Shown here: positions 51,538 through 60,017 of the stretch, in pieces
How the letters are laid out: each line of letters opens with the position of its first letter
Position numbering within the stretch: the stretch's first letter is position 1
Assembly: GCF_001426745.1 (NCBI RefSeq)
Contig: NZ_LMFI01000001.1
Span: 1,449,441-1,513,440, forward strand
Direction of reading: 5' to 3'
DNA: 64,000 nucleotides
Source of the DNA: Nocardioides sp. Root140
GTDB taxonomy: Bacteria > Actinomycetota > Actinomycetes > Propionibacteriales > Nocardioidaceae
The notes under the pieces: generated by a model
The model's input: only the letters and a program-made list of their open reading frames with translations
Database searches by the model: none
What the model was told of the DNA's origin: nothing
Translations under genes and position numbers: made by a program

Positions 51538-52533
51538 GTGTTCGTCGTACGCGGCGAGGATGCGGTCGGCGGCCTCGGGCGCGGCCATGTCGCCGGCCAG
51601 CACCGCGGTGCGTACGTCGTCGCGCACGGCGGCCACACCCGGTGAGCGTCGCAGGCGCTCGGCGAGCTCATCGCGCACCAGTGCCCAGGTGAAGTCGAGC
51701 TGCTGGTCGGCACGCTTGCGGGCCAGGCCCTTCTCGCCGAGGTGCTCGCGGTGGTCGAGGATGCGCTGCCAGACGTCGTCGACGCCGATGTTCGTCAGGC
51801 CGGAGCAGGTCACCACCGGAGGCGCCCACTCCCCCTTGCCCTGCACCAGGCGCATCGCGCCGGCCAGCTCGCGGGCCGCGACCCGGGCCTCGCTCTCCCC
51901 CGCGTTGTGACCGCCCGCGTCGTCGGCCTTGTTGACCGCGATGACGTCCGCGATCTCGAGGATGCCCTTCTTGATGCCCTGCAGCTGGTCGCCGGTGCGG
52001 GCCAGGGTGAGGAACAGGAAGGTGTCGACCATGCCGGCCACGGTCACCTCGGACTGGCCGACACCGACGGTCTCGACGAGCACGACGTCGTGTCCAGCCG
52101 CCTCGAGGATGATCATCGCCTGCGTCGTCGCGCGGGCCACGCCACCGAGGGTGCCCGCCGACGGCGACGGACGGATGTAGGCGCCGGGGCTGGCCGAGAG
52201 CCGCGCCATCCGGGTCTTGTCGCCGAGCACCGAGCCGCCGGTGCGCACCGACGACGGGTCCACGGCGAGGACGCCGACCTTGCTCCCGGCCTCGACCAGG
52301 GTCATGCCGAGCGCCTCGATGAAGGTCGACTTGCCGACGCCGGGCACGCCAGAGATGCCGACCCGCACTGCCCCACCGGAGTCGGGGGTCAGCTCGGCGA
52401 GCAGCTCGCGCGCGGCCACCCGGTGGTCGGGGCGCGACGACTCGACCAGGGTGATCGCCCGCGACACCGCGGCACGCTGCCCCTCACGGACGCCTGCGAC
52501 GAGCGCGGGTACGTCGACCTGCCGGCGAGACAT
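51535..52533 (-). CDS. meaB: Methylmalonyl-CoA mutase-associated GTPase MeaB
   Basis: 332-residue G3E-family GTPase that protects and reloads B12-dependent methylmalonyl-CoA mutase. G1 loop GVPGVGKST, VDPSSVRTGGSVLGDKTRM, ETVGVGQSE, NKAD for guanine. ATG at 52533 overlaps the mutB stop by one base (TGATG). Its own stop codon lies inside the repeat array. Confidence 0.95.
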   Translation of the reverse strand: MSRRQVDVPALVAGVREGQRAAVSRAITLVESSRPDHRVAARELLAELTPDSGGAVRVGISGVPGVGKSTFIEALGMTLVEAGSKVGVLAVDPSSVRTGGSVLGDKTRMARLSASPGAYIRPSPSAGTLGGVARATTQAMIILEAAGHDVVLVETVGVGQSEVTVAGMVDTFLFLTLARTGDQLQGIKKGILEIADVIAVNKADDAGGHNAGESEARVAARELAGAMRLVQGKGEWAPPVVTCSGLTNIGVDDVWQRILDHREHLGEKGLARKRADQQLDFTWALVRDELAERLRRSPGVAAVRDDVRTAVLAGDMAAPEAADRILAAYDEH

Positions 52534-54704
52534 CAGTGGGAGAGCTTCTCCAGCAGGTCGATCGCGGACTCCGCGATGACCGTGCCGGGGAGGAACACGG
52601 CGGCCGCGCCCATCTCCTTGAGGGTCTCCACGTCGTCGGGCGGGATGACCCCGCCGATGACGATCATGATGTCGGGACGCCCGAGGTCCGCCAGTGCCTG
52701 CTTGAGGGCAGGCAGCAGCGTGAGGTGGCCCGCGGCGAGCGAGGACACACCGACGATGTGCACGTCGGCGTCCACGGCCTGCTGCGCGACCTCCTCGGGC
52801 GTGGAGAACAGCGGGCCCACGTCGACGTCGAACCCCATGTCGGCGAAGGCGGTGACCACGACCTTCTGCCCGCGGTCGTGGCCATCCTGGCCCATCTTCG
52901 CGACGAGGATGCGGGGGCGACGGCCCTCGTCCTCCTCGAACTTCTCGGTCGCGGCGACGACCGCGTCGACCGCGGAGTTGCCGCCCTCGGAGGCTTCGGA
53001 CCTGTACACACCGCTGATCGTACGGATCACGGCCTGGTGCCGGCCGTAGACCTTCTCGAGAGCCTCGGAGATCTCGCCCACGGTGGCCTTCGCACGAGCC
53101 GCGTCAACGGCCAGGGCGAGCAGGTTGCCGTCGAGCGAGCCCTTGCTGGCACCCCGCTCGGCCGAGTTCGTCAGGGCCTCCAGCGAACGGCGTACGTCGT
53201 CGTCGTTGCGCTCGGCACGGAGCCGCTCGAGCTTGGCGATCTGCTGCTTGTAGACGTCGTCGTTGTCGACCCTGAGGACGTCGAGCTGGTCCTCGGCGGC
53301 GAGCCGGTAGGTGTTGACCCCGATCAGCTTCTGCGCGCCCGAGTCGATGCGGGCCTGGGTGCGGGCCGCCGCCTCCTCGATGCGCATCTTCGGGATGCCC
53401 TGCTCGATCGCGGCCGCCATGCCACCGGCCTTCTCGGCCTCCTGGATGTGCTTCCAGGCGCGCTCGGCAAGGTCGTGCGTGAGCCGCTCGACGTAGTAGG
53501 AACCGGCCCACGGGTCGATGATCTCGGTGGTCCGCGACTCCTGCTGCAGCAGCAGCTGGGTGTTGCGGGCGATGCGGGCCGAGAAGTCGGTCGGCAGCGC
53601 GATCGCCTCGTCGAGGGCGTTGGTGTGCAGCGACTGGGTGTGGCCCTGGGTCGCGGCCATCGCCTCGATCGCGGTGCGCTGCACGTTGTTGAAGACGTCC
53701 TGTGCGGTCAGCGACCAGCCGGAGGTCTGCGAGTGCGTGCGCAGGCTCAGCGACTTCGGGTTGGCCGGGTCGAACTGGCGCACCAGGCGGGCCCACAGGG
53801 CACGCGCGGCACGCATCTTCGCGACCTCCATGAAGAAGTTCGTGCCGATCGCCCAGAAGAAGCTGAGCCGCGGCGCGAACTGGTCGATCGTCATACCGGT
53901 CTCGAGGCCCGCGCGGATGTATTCCACACCGTCGGCCAGCGTGTAGGCGAGCTCGAGGTCGTTCGTCGCCCCGGCTTCCTGGATGTGGTAGCCGGAGATG
54001 GAGATCGAGTTGAAGCGCGGCATCTTCGCCGAGGTGTAGCTGAAGATGTCGGAGATGATCCGCATCGACGGCGCCGGCGGGTAGATGTAGGTGTTGCGGA
54101 CCATGAACTCCTTGAGGATGTCGTTCTGGATGGTCCCCGCGAGCTGTTCCGGCTTCACCCCCTGCTCCTCGGCGGCGGCGATGTAGAGCGCCAGCACGGG
54201 CAGCACGGCACCGTTCATGGTCATCGACACCGACATCGTGTCGAGCGGGATGCCGTCGAAGAGGGTGCGGGTGTCGTAGATCGAGTCGATCGCCACACCG
54301 GCCATGCCGACGTCGCCGCGCACCCGCGGGTGGTCGGAGTCGTAGCCGCGGTGCGTGGCCAGGTCGAACGCGACGCTGAGGCCCTTCTGCCCGGCCGCGA
54401 GGTTGCGGCGGTAGAACGCGTTGGACTCCTCGGCGGTCGAGAAGCCGGCGTACTGGCGGACCGTCCACGGCTGGGTGGTGTACATCGTCGGGTAGGGCCC
54501 GCGCAGGAACGGGCTCAGGCCGGGCCACGTGTCGAGGGCGTCGAGGCCCTCGAGGTGCTCGGGGCCGTAGACCGGCAGCACCGGGATGCCCTCGGGGCTC
54601 TGCCAGGGCTCGGCGGCGCTCTCGGTCCGTTGGTCTCGAGACGGTTGCTGCGCAACCTCCTCAACCAGCGGCAGGCCAGCGAAGCTCTTCGGGACGGTGC
54701 TCAT
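52533..54704 (-). CDS. mutB: Methylmalonyl-CoA mutase large subunit
   Basis: 723 residues. Interconverts succinyl-CoA and (R)-methylmalonyl-CoA with adenosylcobalamin. TIM-barrel part with [55 protein letters not shown], and a C-terminal B12 domain with the DxHxxG motif in [11 protein letters not shown] and GGVIPP. Residues 12-26 ([14 protein letters not shown]) are encoded by a REP-like repeat, so the first 30 residues are partly repeat-derived. ATG at 54704 overlaps the mutA stop (ATGA). Confidence 0.96.
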   Translation of the reverse strand: MSTVPKSFAGLPLVEEVAQQPSRDQRTESAAEPWQSPEGIPVLPVYGPEHLEGLDALDTWPGLSPFLRGPYPTMYTTQPWTVRQYAGFSTAEESNAFYRRNLAAGQKGLSVAFDLATHRGYDSDHPRVRGDVGMAGVAIDSIYDTRTLFDGIPLDTMSVSMTMNGAVLPVLALYIAAAEEQGVKPEQLAGTIQNDILKEFMVRNTYIYPPAPSMRIISDIFSYTSAKMPRFNSISISGYHIQEAGATNDLELAYTLADGVEYIRAGLETGMTIDQFAPRLSFFWAIGTNFFMEVAKMRAARALWARLVRQFDPANPKSLSLRTHSQTSGWSLTAQDVFNNVQRTAIEAMAATQGHTQSLHTNALDEAIALPTDFSARIARNTQLLLQQESRTTEIIDPWAGSYYVERLTHDLAERAWKHIQEAEKAGGMAAAIEQGIPKMRIEEAAARTQARIDSGAQKLIGVNTYRLAAEDQLDVLRVDNDDVYKQQIAKLERLRAERNDDDVRRSLEALTNSAERGASKGSLDGNLLALAVDAARAKATVGEISEALEKVYGRHQAVIRTISGVYRSEASEGGNSAVDAVVAATEKFEEDEGRRPRILVAKMGQDGHDRGQKVVVTAFADMGFDVDVGPLFSTPEEVAQQAVDADVHIVGVSSLAAGHLTLLPALKQALADLGRPDIMIVIGGVIPPDDVETLKEMGAAAVFLPGTVIAESAIDLLEKLSH
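54627..54670. repeat. REP-like palindromic repeat inside mutB, copy b
   Basis: Same orientation and ends as copy a: TGGTCTCGAGACGG at one side and CCTCCTCAACCAGCGG at the other, with the perfect palindrome GGTTGC-TGC-GCAACC in the middle (ACGGTTGCTGCGCAACC). It lies wholly within the 5' coding part of mutB. Confidence 0.8.
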
Positions 54705-56527
54705 GCGAGGTGCTCCCTCGTGGTGTTCAGGAAGGTGAGTGCGTCCACACCGACCGCGGCCGAATCGTCAACCAGGTCTGGGGAAACGGTCTTGTCGCCG
54801 GCCTTGCCGGCCAGCACCACGTGACGCGCACCGGCCTCGCGCAACTTGGCGACCAGGTCGGCACCCCACTCGGCGTACGTCGGGTCGGCGCCGGCCAGGC
54901 AGACCACCGGCTGGCCGTCGTACGCCGCGAGCACGGCGTCGACGCCGTCGGTGGCACCGGCCACGACCACACTGATGCCACCCGCGGCGAACAGGTTGCT
55001 GGCGAACGTGGCGCGGGCGGTGTGCGAGGCGACGCTGCCCATCGTGGCCAGGAAGACCGGAGTCGCGGCGGGCTCGTCGCGCAGGGCCTCGAACGGCGCA
55101 CCGTAGCGGCGTACGGCGTCCATGGCCGGGTGCCCCGGACGCTCGGGCAGGGCCTCGCCGAGGTTCGGAAACTCGCTGATGCCGGTCAACGGGCGGGTGC
55201 GGTGGGCGATCTGGTCGTCACGCTCGGCCACCACCGCGTCGATCCGCGACTGGAACGAGCCGTCCTCGAGCGCGGCCAGGATTCCGCCCGCCTCCTCGAT
55301 GCGGCCGAACTCCGCCCAGGCCGCCTCGGCCAGGTCGTCGGTCAGCTTCTCGACGGCGTAGGAGCCACCGGCCGGGTCGACGACCTTGGCGACGTGGGAC
55401 TCGGAGATCAGCAGTGACCCGGTGTTGCGGGCGATCCGGCGACCGAACGCGTCGGGGATGCCGAGGGCGGAGTCGAACGGCAGCACCGTCACGGCGTCCG
55501 CGCCACCGACACCGGCGGCGAACGAGGCCACCGTGGTGCGCAGCATGTTCACCCACGGGTCGTACTTGCTCATCATCGGGCGCGAGGTGACGGCGTGCTG
55601 GCGCTGGCCGTCGCCTTGGTCGGCGGGGGCCAGGCCGCTCAGCTCCGCCACGCGCGACCAGAGGCGGCGAGCCGCCCGGAACTTCGCGATGGTCGGGAAC
55701 TGCTCGTCGGTGGCCGCATAGCGGAACTCCACCAGGCGCAGCGCATCGGCCACCGAGCGGCCGTTCGCGGTCAGGTGGCGGAGGTAGGTCGCGCCGACGG
55801 CGAGGCTGTAGGCCAGCTCCTGCGCGTCGGAGGCACCGAGGTCGTGCACGGCGGTCGCGTCGACGACGACGCCCAGGGCACCGATCTCCTCGGCCTTGGC
55901 GGCCACCAGGTCGAGCACGTCGAGCGAGATGGCGCCTTCACCGCGCACCTGCGCGGCGATCGGGTCGGCGGCCAGGTTCGTGCCCTCGGCCGGGGTGACG
56001 CCGCGGTCGGCGTAGAGCGCGGCCAGCGCCTCCGCGGCGGCGAACGGGTCCTCGGCGGCGTCGAGCACCACGGGGGCCAGGTCGATGAACACGCCCTCCA
56101 GTGCGGCCTCGAGGTCCGCCGGCGCGAGCGTCGTACCGACCTCGAGCCACAGGGACGTCGAGCCGTTCTCCAGGTCGACCAGCGCCGCCTCGTTCAGGGC
56201 CTTCGCGTCCAGACCGAAGAGGTAGGGGCGGATGTCCCAGCCGATCTCGGGCCGTGCGGCCAGGCGGCCGCGGGTGAAGGGAGCCGCGCCGGGTACGCCG
56301 GTCGGGGCGAGGCCGGCGACCGAGTCGAGGGTGCCGATCGGTGCGACCGAGATGCCGTCGAGGGTCCGCCGCGCGAGCTTCTCCCAGACGGCGGCGTCGG
56401 GGGCGTCGTCGGCAAGCTTGCGGGTCTTGCGCAGCACGGCCGCGGTGCTCTTCTCCCAGTCCGCGGCGGAGTGCTGGTCCTCGGGACCAGCCAGGGCGAG
56501 GCGGTCCGGATCAGGGCCAGATGTCAT
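54701..56527 (-). CDS. mutA: Methylmalonyl-CoA mutase small subunit
   Basis: 608 residues. Homologous to the large subunit but without the B12 DxHxxG motif, as usual for this subunit: [68 protein letters not shown]. The start [12 protein letters not shown] at 56527 has TATTGT exactly 7 nt upstream. The open frame continues upstream past 57000 but overlaps the divergent glycosyltransferase and is a shadow. Operon mutA-mutB-meaB. Confidence 0.94.
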   Translation of the reverse strand: MTSGPDPDRLALAGPEDQHSAADWEKSTAAVLRKTRKLADDAPDAAVWEKLARRTLDGISVAPIGTLDSVAGLAPTGVPGAAPFTRGRLAARPEIGWDIRPYLFGLDAKALNEAALVDLENGSTSLWLEVGTTLAPADLEAALEGVFIDLAPVVLDAAEDPFAAAEALAALYADRGVTPAEGTNLAADPIAAQVRGEGAISLDVLDLVAAKAEEIGALGVVVDATAVHDLGASDAQELAYSLAVGATYLRHLTANGRSVADALRLVEFRYAATDEQFPTIAKFRAARRLWSRVAELSGLAPADQGDGQRQHAVTSRPMMSKYDPWVNMLRTTVASFAAGVGGADAVTVLPFDSALGIPDAFGRRIARNTGSLLISESHVAKVVDPAGGSYAVEKLTDDLAEAAWAEFGRIEEAGGILAALEDGSFQSRIDAVVAERDDQIAHRTRPLTGISEFPNLGEALPERPGHPAMDAVRRYGAPFEALRDEPAATPVFLATMGSVASHTARATFASNLFAAGGISVVVAGATDGVDAVLAAYDGQPVVCLAGADPTYAEWGADLVAKLREAGARHVVLAGKAGDKTVSPDLVDDSAAVGVDALTFLNTTREHLA

Positions 56528-56534
56528 GGTCCGC

Positions 56535-56540
56535 ACAATA
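56535..56540 (-). promoter_or_regulatory. -10 hexamer TATTGT, leaderless start of mutA operon
   Basis: TATTGT, 7 nt, ATG at 56527. Confidence 0.6.
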
Positions 56541-56677
56541 GGGAACCCACAGCCTGACGGCCACTCGATGTGAGATCTCCCATCAACTGGACAGTAACTG
56601 CCCTCGGGTACCTGGCCGACGTCCGCAGGCCACCCCGTGTTCGCGTCGCGTTGTCCAGGACCGGTCACGATCGACCC

Positions 56678-57784
56678 ATGGAACCTCAGCGGATCTCCAT
56701 CGTCACCGAGTCGTTCTACCCCGCCGTGGACGGCACGACGCGCACCACCAAGCAGGTGGTGGACCGGCTGGTCGACCTCGGTCACCAGGTTCAGATCATC
56801 GCGCCCGGCCCCGGGCTGGCCACCTACCGCTCGTCGCCGGTGGCCCGGATCCGCCCCCTCGACAAGCCCGGTCGCCAGGTGGCCGCCGCGCTCGCCGGCT
56901 TCGGCCCCGACCTGGTGCACGGGGCCTCCCCGGGCATCCTCGGCCGCAAGGCGCTCAAGCACGCCCAGCTCCAGGACCGGCCGACCATCGTCGTGCAGCA
57001 GTCGCCGGTGCCGGCCCTCACCGCGGAGCACTGGCTGCGTACCGTCCACGCCCGCGCCGACCAGGTGGTCGTGACCTGCGAGTGGATGCGCGCCCGCCTC
57101 GGCGTGCTCGGCGTCGAGGCCCCGGTGTGGGCGCCGGGCGTCGACGTGGCCGCGTGGAGTCCCACCCTGCGCGACTCCTACCTGCACGACCGCTGGTCGC
57201 GCCGCACGGTCGAGCCGGTCCCCCGGGTGGTCGTCGGGTACGTCGGCAGCCTGCACAAGCGCCACGGCGTACGCCGACTGGCCGAGCTGGCCTCCCTGCC
57301 CGGGATCCGGCTGGTCGTCATCGGCGACGGACCGCAACGCCACTGGCTGGAGACCCACCTGCCCGACGCGAAGTTCACCGGCGCCGTCGAGCCCGGCGAC
57401 CTGGTCACCGCAATGGCTTCCCTCGACGTGCTGGTGCACCCCGGGGAGTTCGAGACCTGTTCCCACGCGTTGCGCGAGGCGGCCGCGTCCGGCGTACCGC
57501 TCGTCGCCCCTCGTTCCGGTGGCGCCCTCGACGTGCTGCGCCACCTCGAGACCGGCCTGTTCCACGACCCCACCTCCGCCACCGGATTCCGTGAGGCCGT
57601 CGCCAGCCTCGCCGCCGACACCCGACGCGGCCTGCTGGGAGCCCGTGGCCGCGAGCTCGCGGTGCAGCGCAGCTGGGTCGACGCGGTCGACGAGCTGCTG
57701 GCCGAGCAGTACGGGTGGTCTCGAGACGGTCGCCGCGCGACCTCCTCGACCAACGGGCGTGGGAGGGGCGTCCGCGTCGCCTGA
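56678..57784 (+). CDS. Glycosyltransferase family 4 protein
   Basis: 368 residues with two Rossmann domains: ISIVTESFYPAVDGTTRTTKQVVDRLVDLGH at the N-terminus, VVVGYVGSLHKRHGVRRLAELA opening the second domain, and the EX7E motif in PGEFETCSHALREAAASGVP. Resembles mannosyltransferases of the PimB/MgtA group, which glycosylate lipid acceptors at the membrane; acceptor unknown. The start MEPQRISIV at 56678 was chosen because it begins at the first strand. Residues 347-360 are encoded by a REP-like repeat and the tail TNGRGRGVRVA is likely read-through beyond the ancestral end. Confidence 0.88.
   Translation: MEPQRISIVTESFYPAVDGTTRTTKQVVDRLVDLGHQVQIIAPGPGLATYRSSPVARIRPLDKPGRQVAAALAGFGPDLVHGASPGILGRKALKHAQLQDRPTIVVQQSPVPALTAEHWLRTVHARADQVVVTCEWMRARLGVLGVEAPVWAPGVDVAAWSPTLRDSYLHDRWSRRTVEPVPRVVVGYVGSLHKRHGVRRLAELASLPGIRLVVIGDGPQRHWLETHLPDAKFTGAVEPGDLVTAMASLDVLVHPGEFETCSHALREAAASGVPLVAPRSGGALDVLRHLETGLFHDPTSATGFREAVASLAADTRRGLLGARGRELAVQRSWVDAVDELLAEQYGWSRDGRRATSSTNGRGRGVRVA
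57716..57756. repeat. REP-like palindromic repeat in the 3' end of the glycosyltransferase gene, copy c
   Basis: TGGTCTCGAGACGG ... CCTCCTCGACCAACGG with the palindrome GGTCGC-CGC-GCGACC between. Same orientation as copies a and b. Confidence 0.8.
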
Positions 57785-57808
57785 CCTGCACTCGGGCAGG
57801 ATTCAGCC

Positions 57809-59071
57809 ATGGCCGGTGCACACAGCTCTCACTCGAAACGCAGCTCCGGACCCGGACACGGGCACGGGCACTCGCACGGTGGCCCGGTGCCGGACGTCGC
57901 GGTGGGGGTGCTCCCCCGGCTGCTGCTCCTGGGCCTGCTCGGACTCGTGGCCCTGGGCACCGTGGCCGGGCTCTTCGCCCTGTGGCCCGGGGACGGCGAC
58001 CGCCCCGAGGCCGTGCAGTACTCCGCGGCCGGCACCACGTTCCCGCAGGCGACGGTGGTCTCGGTCAGCGACCCGTGCCCCGTCATCGTGGCCGACCCCT
58101 CGTTGCCACCCGGCGAGAACGAGTCGTTCCCCGAGCACTGCAACGAGCTGACCGCCTCGGTCGACGGCGCCGACGTCGTGATCCAGGTGCCGCCGTACGT
58201 CGCGAAGTCCGGCCTCGAGAAGGGCGACAAGGTCAAGCTGGCCAAGACCCCGAGGGAGGGTGCCGAACCGACGTACGGCTGGGTCGGTGCCGAGCGCAAC
58301 TTCCCGCTGGGCGCGATGGCGCTGGCCTTCGTGCTCGTGGTCGCGATCGTGGCCAGGCTGCGCGGAGTGATGGCCCTGCTCGGCCTGGTCTTCGCCGGGT
58401 TCGTGGTCGCCAAGTTCATGCTGCCCGCACTGCTCGAAGGCGGTTCCGGGATCGGGGTCGCGCTGGTCGGCTCGAGCGCGATCATGTTCGTCGTCCTCTA
58501 CCTGACCCACGGGGTGTCGATCCGCACCAGCACCGCCCTGGCCGGCACGTTGAGCGGCATCGCGATCATCACGCTGCTCGGCCTGTGGGGCGTCGATGCG
58601 GCCCGGCTGAGCGGCGTCGCCGACGAGACGAACGCATACCTCATGCTCAACGCACCGGACTTGAACTTCCAGGGGCTGCTGACCTGCGCCGTGATCATCG
58701 CCGGCCTCGGCGTGCTCAACGACGTGACGATCACGCAGTCGTCCGCGGTGTGGGAGCTGCGGGCCGCGGCACCCGGCATGACGCGGACGCAGCTGTTCAC
58801 CAGCGGCATGCGGATCGGCCGCGACCACATCGCCTCCACGATCTACACGATCGTGTTCGCCTACGCCGGCACGGCGCTGGCGGTGCTGATGCTGCTCTCG
58901 CTCTACGACCGGCCGCTGATGGACACGTTGTACGACGAGAGCATCGCCGCCGAGGTGGTCCGCACCCTGGCCTCGGCAATCGGTCTCGTGCTGGCCGTGC
59001 CCGCGACCACGGCGATCGCCGCGCTGACCGTGTCAGGCCCGGTCGACTCCGAGCCTGTTGAGCCCGGCTAG
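57809..59071 (+). CDS. YibE/F-family membrane protein with His-rich N-terminus
   Basis: 420 residues. A His/Gly-rich cytoplasmic leader (GPGHGHGHSHGGPVPD) that could bind metal, a first membrane helix at about 35-57, an extracytoplasmic beta domain (65-165), then seven to eight membrane helices including NFQGLLTCAVIIAGLGVLNDVTITQSSAVWELRAAAP and FTSGMRIGRDHIASTIYTIVFAYAGTAL, the YibE/F hallmarks. Function of the family is unknown, possibly transport. ATG at 57809, 24 bp after the glycosyltransferase gene. Confidence 0.87.
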   Translation: MAGAHSSHSKRSSGPGHGHGHSHGGPVPDVAVGVLPRLLLLGLLGLVALGTVAGLFALWPGDGDRPEAVQYSAAGTTFPQATVVSVSDPCPVIVADPSLPPGENESFPEHCNELTASVDGADVVIQVPPYVAKSGLEKGDKVKLAKTPREGAEPTYGWVGAERNFPLGAMALAFVLVVAIVARLRGVMALLGLVFAGFVVAKFMLPALLEGGSGIGVALVGSSAIMFVVLYLTHGVSIRTSTALAGTLSGIAIITLLGLWGVDAARLSGVADETNAYLMLNAPDLNFQGLLTCAVIIAGLGVLNDVTITQSSAVWELRAAAPGMTRTQLFTSGMRIGRDHIASTIYTIVFAYAGTALAVLMLLSLYDRPLMDTLYDESIAAEVVRTLASAIGLVLAVPATTAIAALTVSGPVDSEPVEPG

Positions 59072-59172
59072 AGGGAAATGCTGATCAGGACAGTCGCCGT
59101 ACGACGGCCGCGGAGCCCGGCTGGCTGCCCCAGGTCCGGGAGCCGGACACACCGGCTCGTTCCTCGCCGGCA

Positions 59173-59234
59173 CTCGACCAACGAAGTGGGTTTCGGTGGT
59201 CGAGTAGCGAGCGTCAGCGAGCGTATCGAGACCC
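59173..59234. repeat. REP-like repeat with alternative core, copy d
   Basis: ACTCGACCA/TGGTCGAGT inverted arms (59173-59181 and 59198-59206) followed by GCGAGCGTCAGCGAGCGT and TATCGAGACC. It shares the end sequences (TCGACCA and GGTCTCGA, reverse strand) with copies a-c but has a different core. It lies between the convergent YibE/F and sdhB genes and may double as a terminator. The rest of 59072-59240 shows nothing else. Confidence 0.65.
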
Positions 59235-59240
59235 AACCCC

Positions 59241-60017
59241 TCAGGGCTCGACGCGGCCGTCGTTGTCCTTGTTGCGGAGGCCGATCTTGTCGCCCAGCCA
59301 CACCAGCGGGTCGAACTTGCGGTCGACGACGCGCTCCTTCATCGGGATGATCGCGTTGTCGGTGATCTTGATGCCCTCGGGGCAGACCTCGGTGCAGCAC
59401 TTGGTGATGTTGCACATGCCGATGCCGGCCGCCTCCTGGGCGAGGGCCCGCCGGTCGTGGGTGTCGAGCGGGTGCATGTCGAGCTCGGCGTACCGGAGGA
59501 AGAACCGCGGCCCGGCGAAGGCCTGCTTGTTGTCCTCGTGGTCACGAATGACGTGGCAGGTGTCCTGGCACAGGAAGCACTCGATGCACTTGCGGAACTC
59601 CTGGCCGCGCTCGACGTCGACCTGCATCATGCGGCGCTTGTTGTCTGCGTCGCGCGGGCCGAGCTCGACGCCGGGCAGCTCGCGGGCCTTCTCGTAGTTG
59701 AACGAGACGTCGGTGACCAGGTCGCGGATCACCGGGAACGCCCGCATCGGGGTGACCGTGATCGTCTCGGACTCGTCGAAGTCGGAGAGCCGGGTCATGC
59801 ACATCAGCCGGGGGCGGCCGTTGATCTCGGCGCTGCAGGACCCGCACTTGCCGGCCTTGCAGTTCCACCGGACGGCGAGGTCGCCGGCCTGGGTCGCCTG
59901 CAGCCGGTGGATCGCGTCGAGCACGACCTCGCCGGTCTCGACGGAGACCGTGTAGTCCCCGAGGTCGCCGCCGCCGCTGTCGCCGCGCCACACGCGCATC
60001 TTGAGGTCGTAGCTCAT
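59241..60017 (-). CDS. sdhB: Succinate dehydrogenase iron-sulfur subunit (Sdh1-like)
   Basis: 258 residues. Plant-ferredoxin part with WNCKAGKCGSCSAEINGRPRLMC for the 2Fe-2S cluster; C-terminal cluster ligands CIECFLCQDTC and MCNITKCCTEVCPEG for the 4Fe-4S and 3Fe-4S clusters. Passes electrons from FAD to the membrane subunit. ATG at 60017 overlaps the sdhA stop. Last gene of its operon. Confidence 0.94.
   Translation of the reverse strand: MSYDLKMRVWRGDSGGGDLGDYTVSVETGEVVLDAIHRLQATQAGDLAVRWNCKAGKCGSCSAEINGRPRLMCMTRLSDFDESETITVTPMRAFPVIRDLVTDVSFNYEKARELPGVELGPRDADNKRRMMQVDVERGQEFRKCIECFLCQDTCHVIRDHEDNKQAFAGPRFFLRYAELDMHPLDTHDRRALAQEAAGIGMCNITKCCTEVCPEGIKITDNAIIPMKERVVDRKFDPLVWLGDKIGLRNKDNDGRVEP

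Noticed and set aside
56528-57565. Upstream extension of the mutA reading frame by about 346 codons
   Set aside because: It overlaps the divergent glycosyltransferase and lacks protein-like features; the ATG at 56527 has a proper -10 hexamer.
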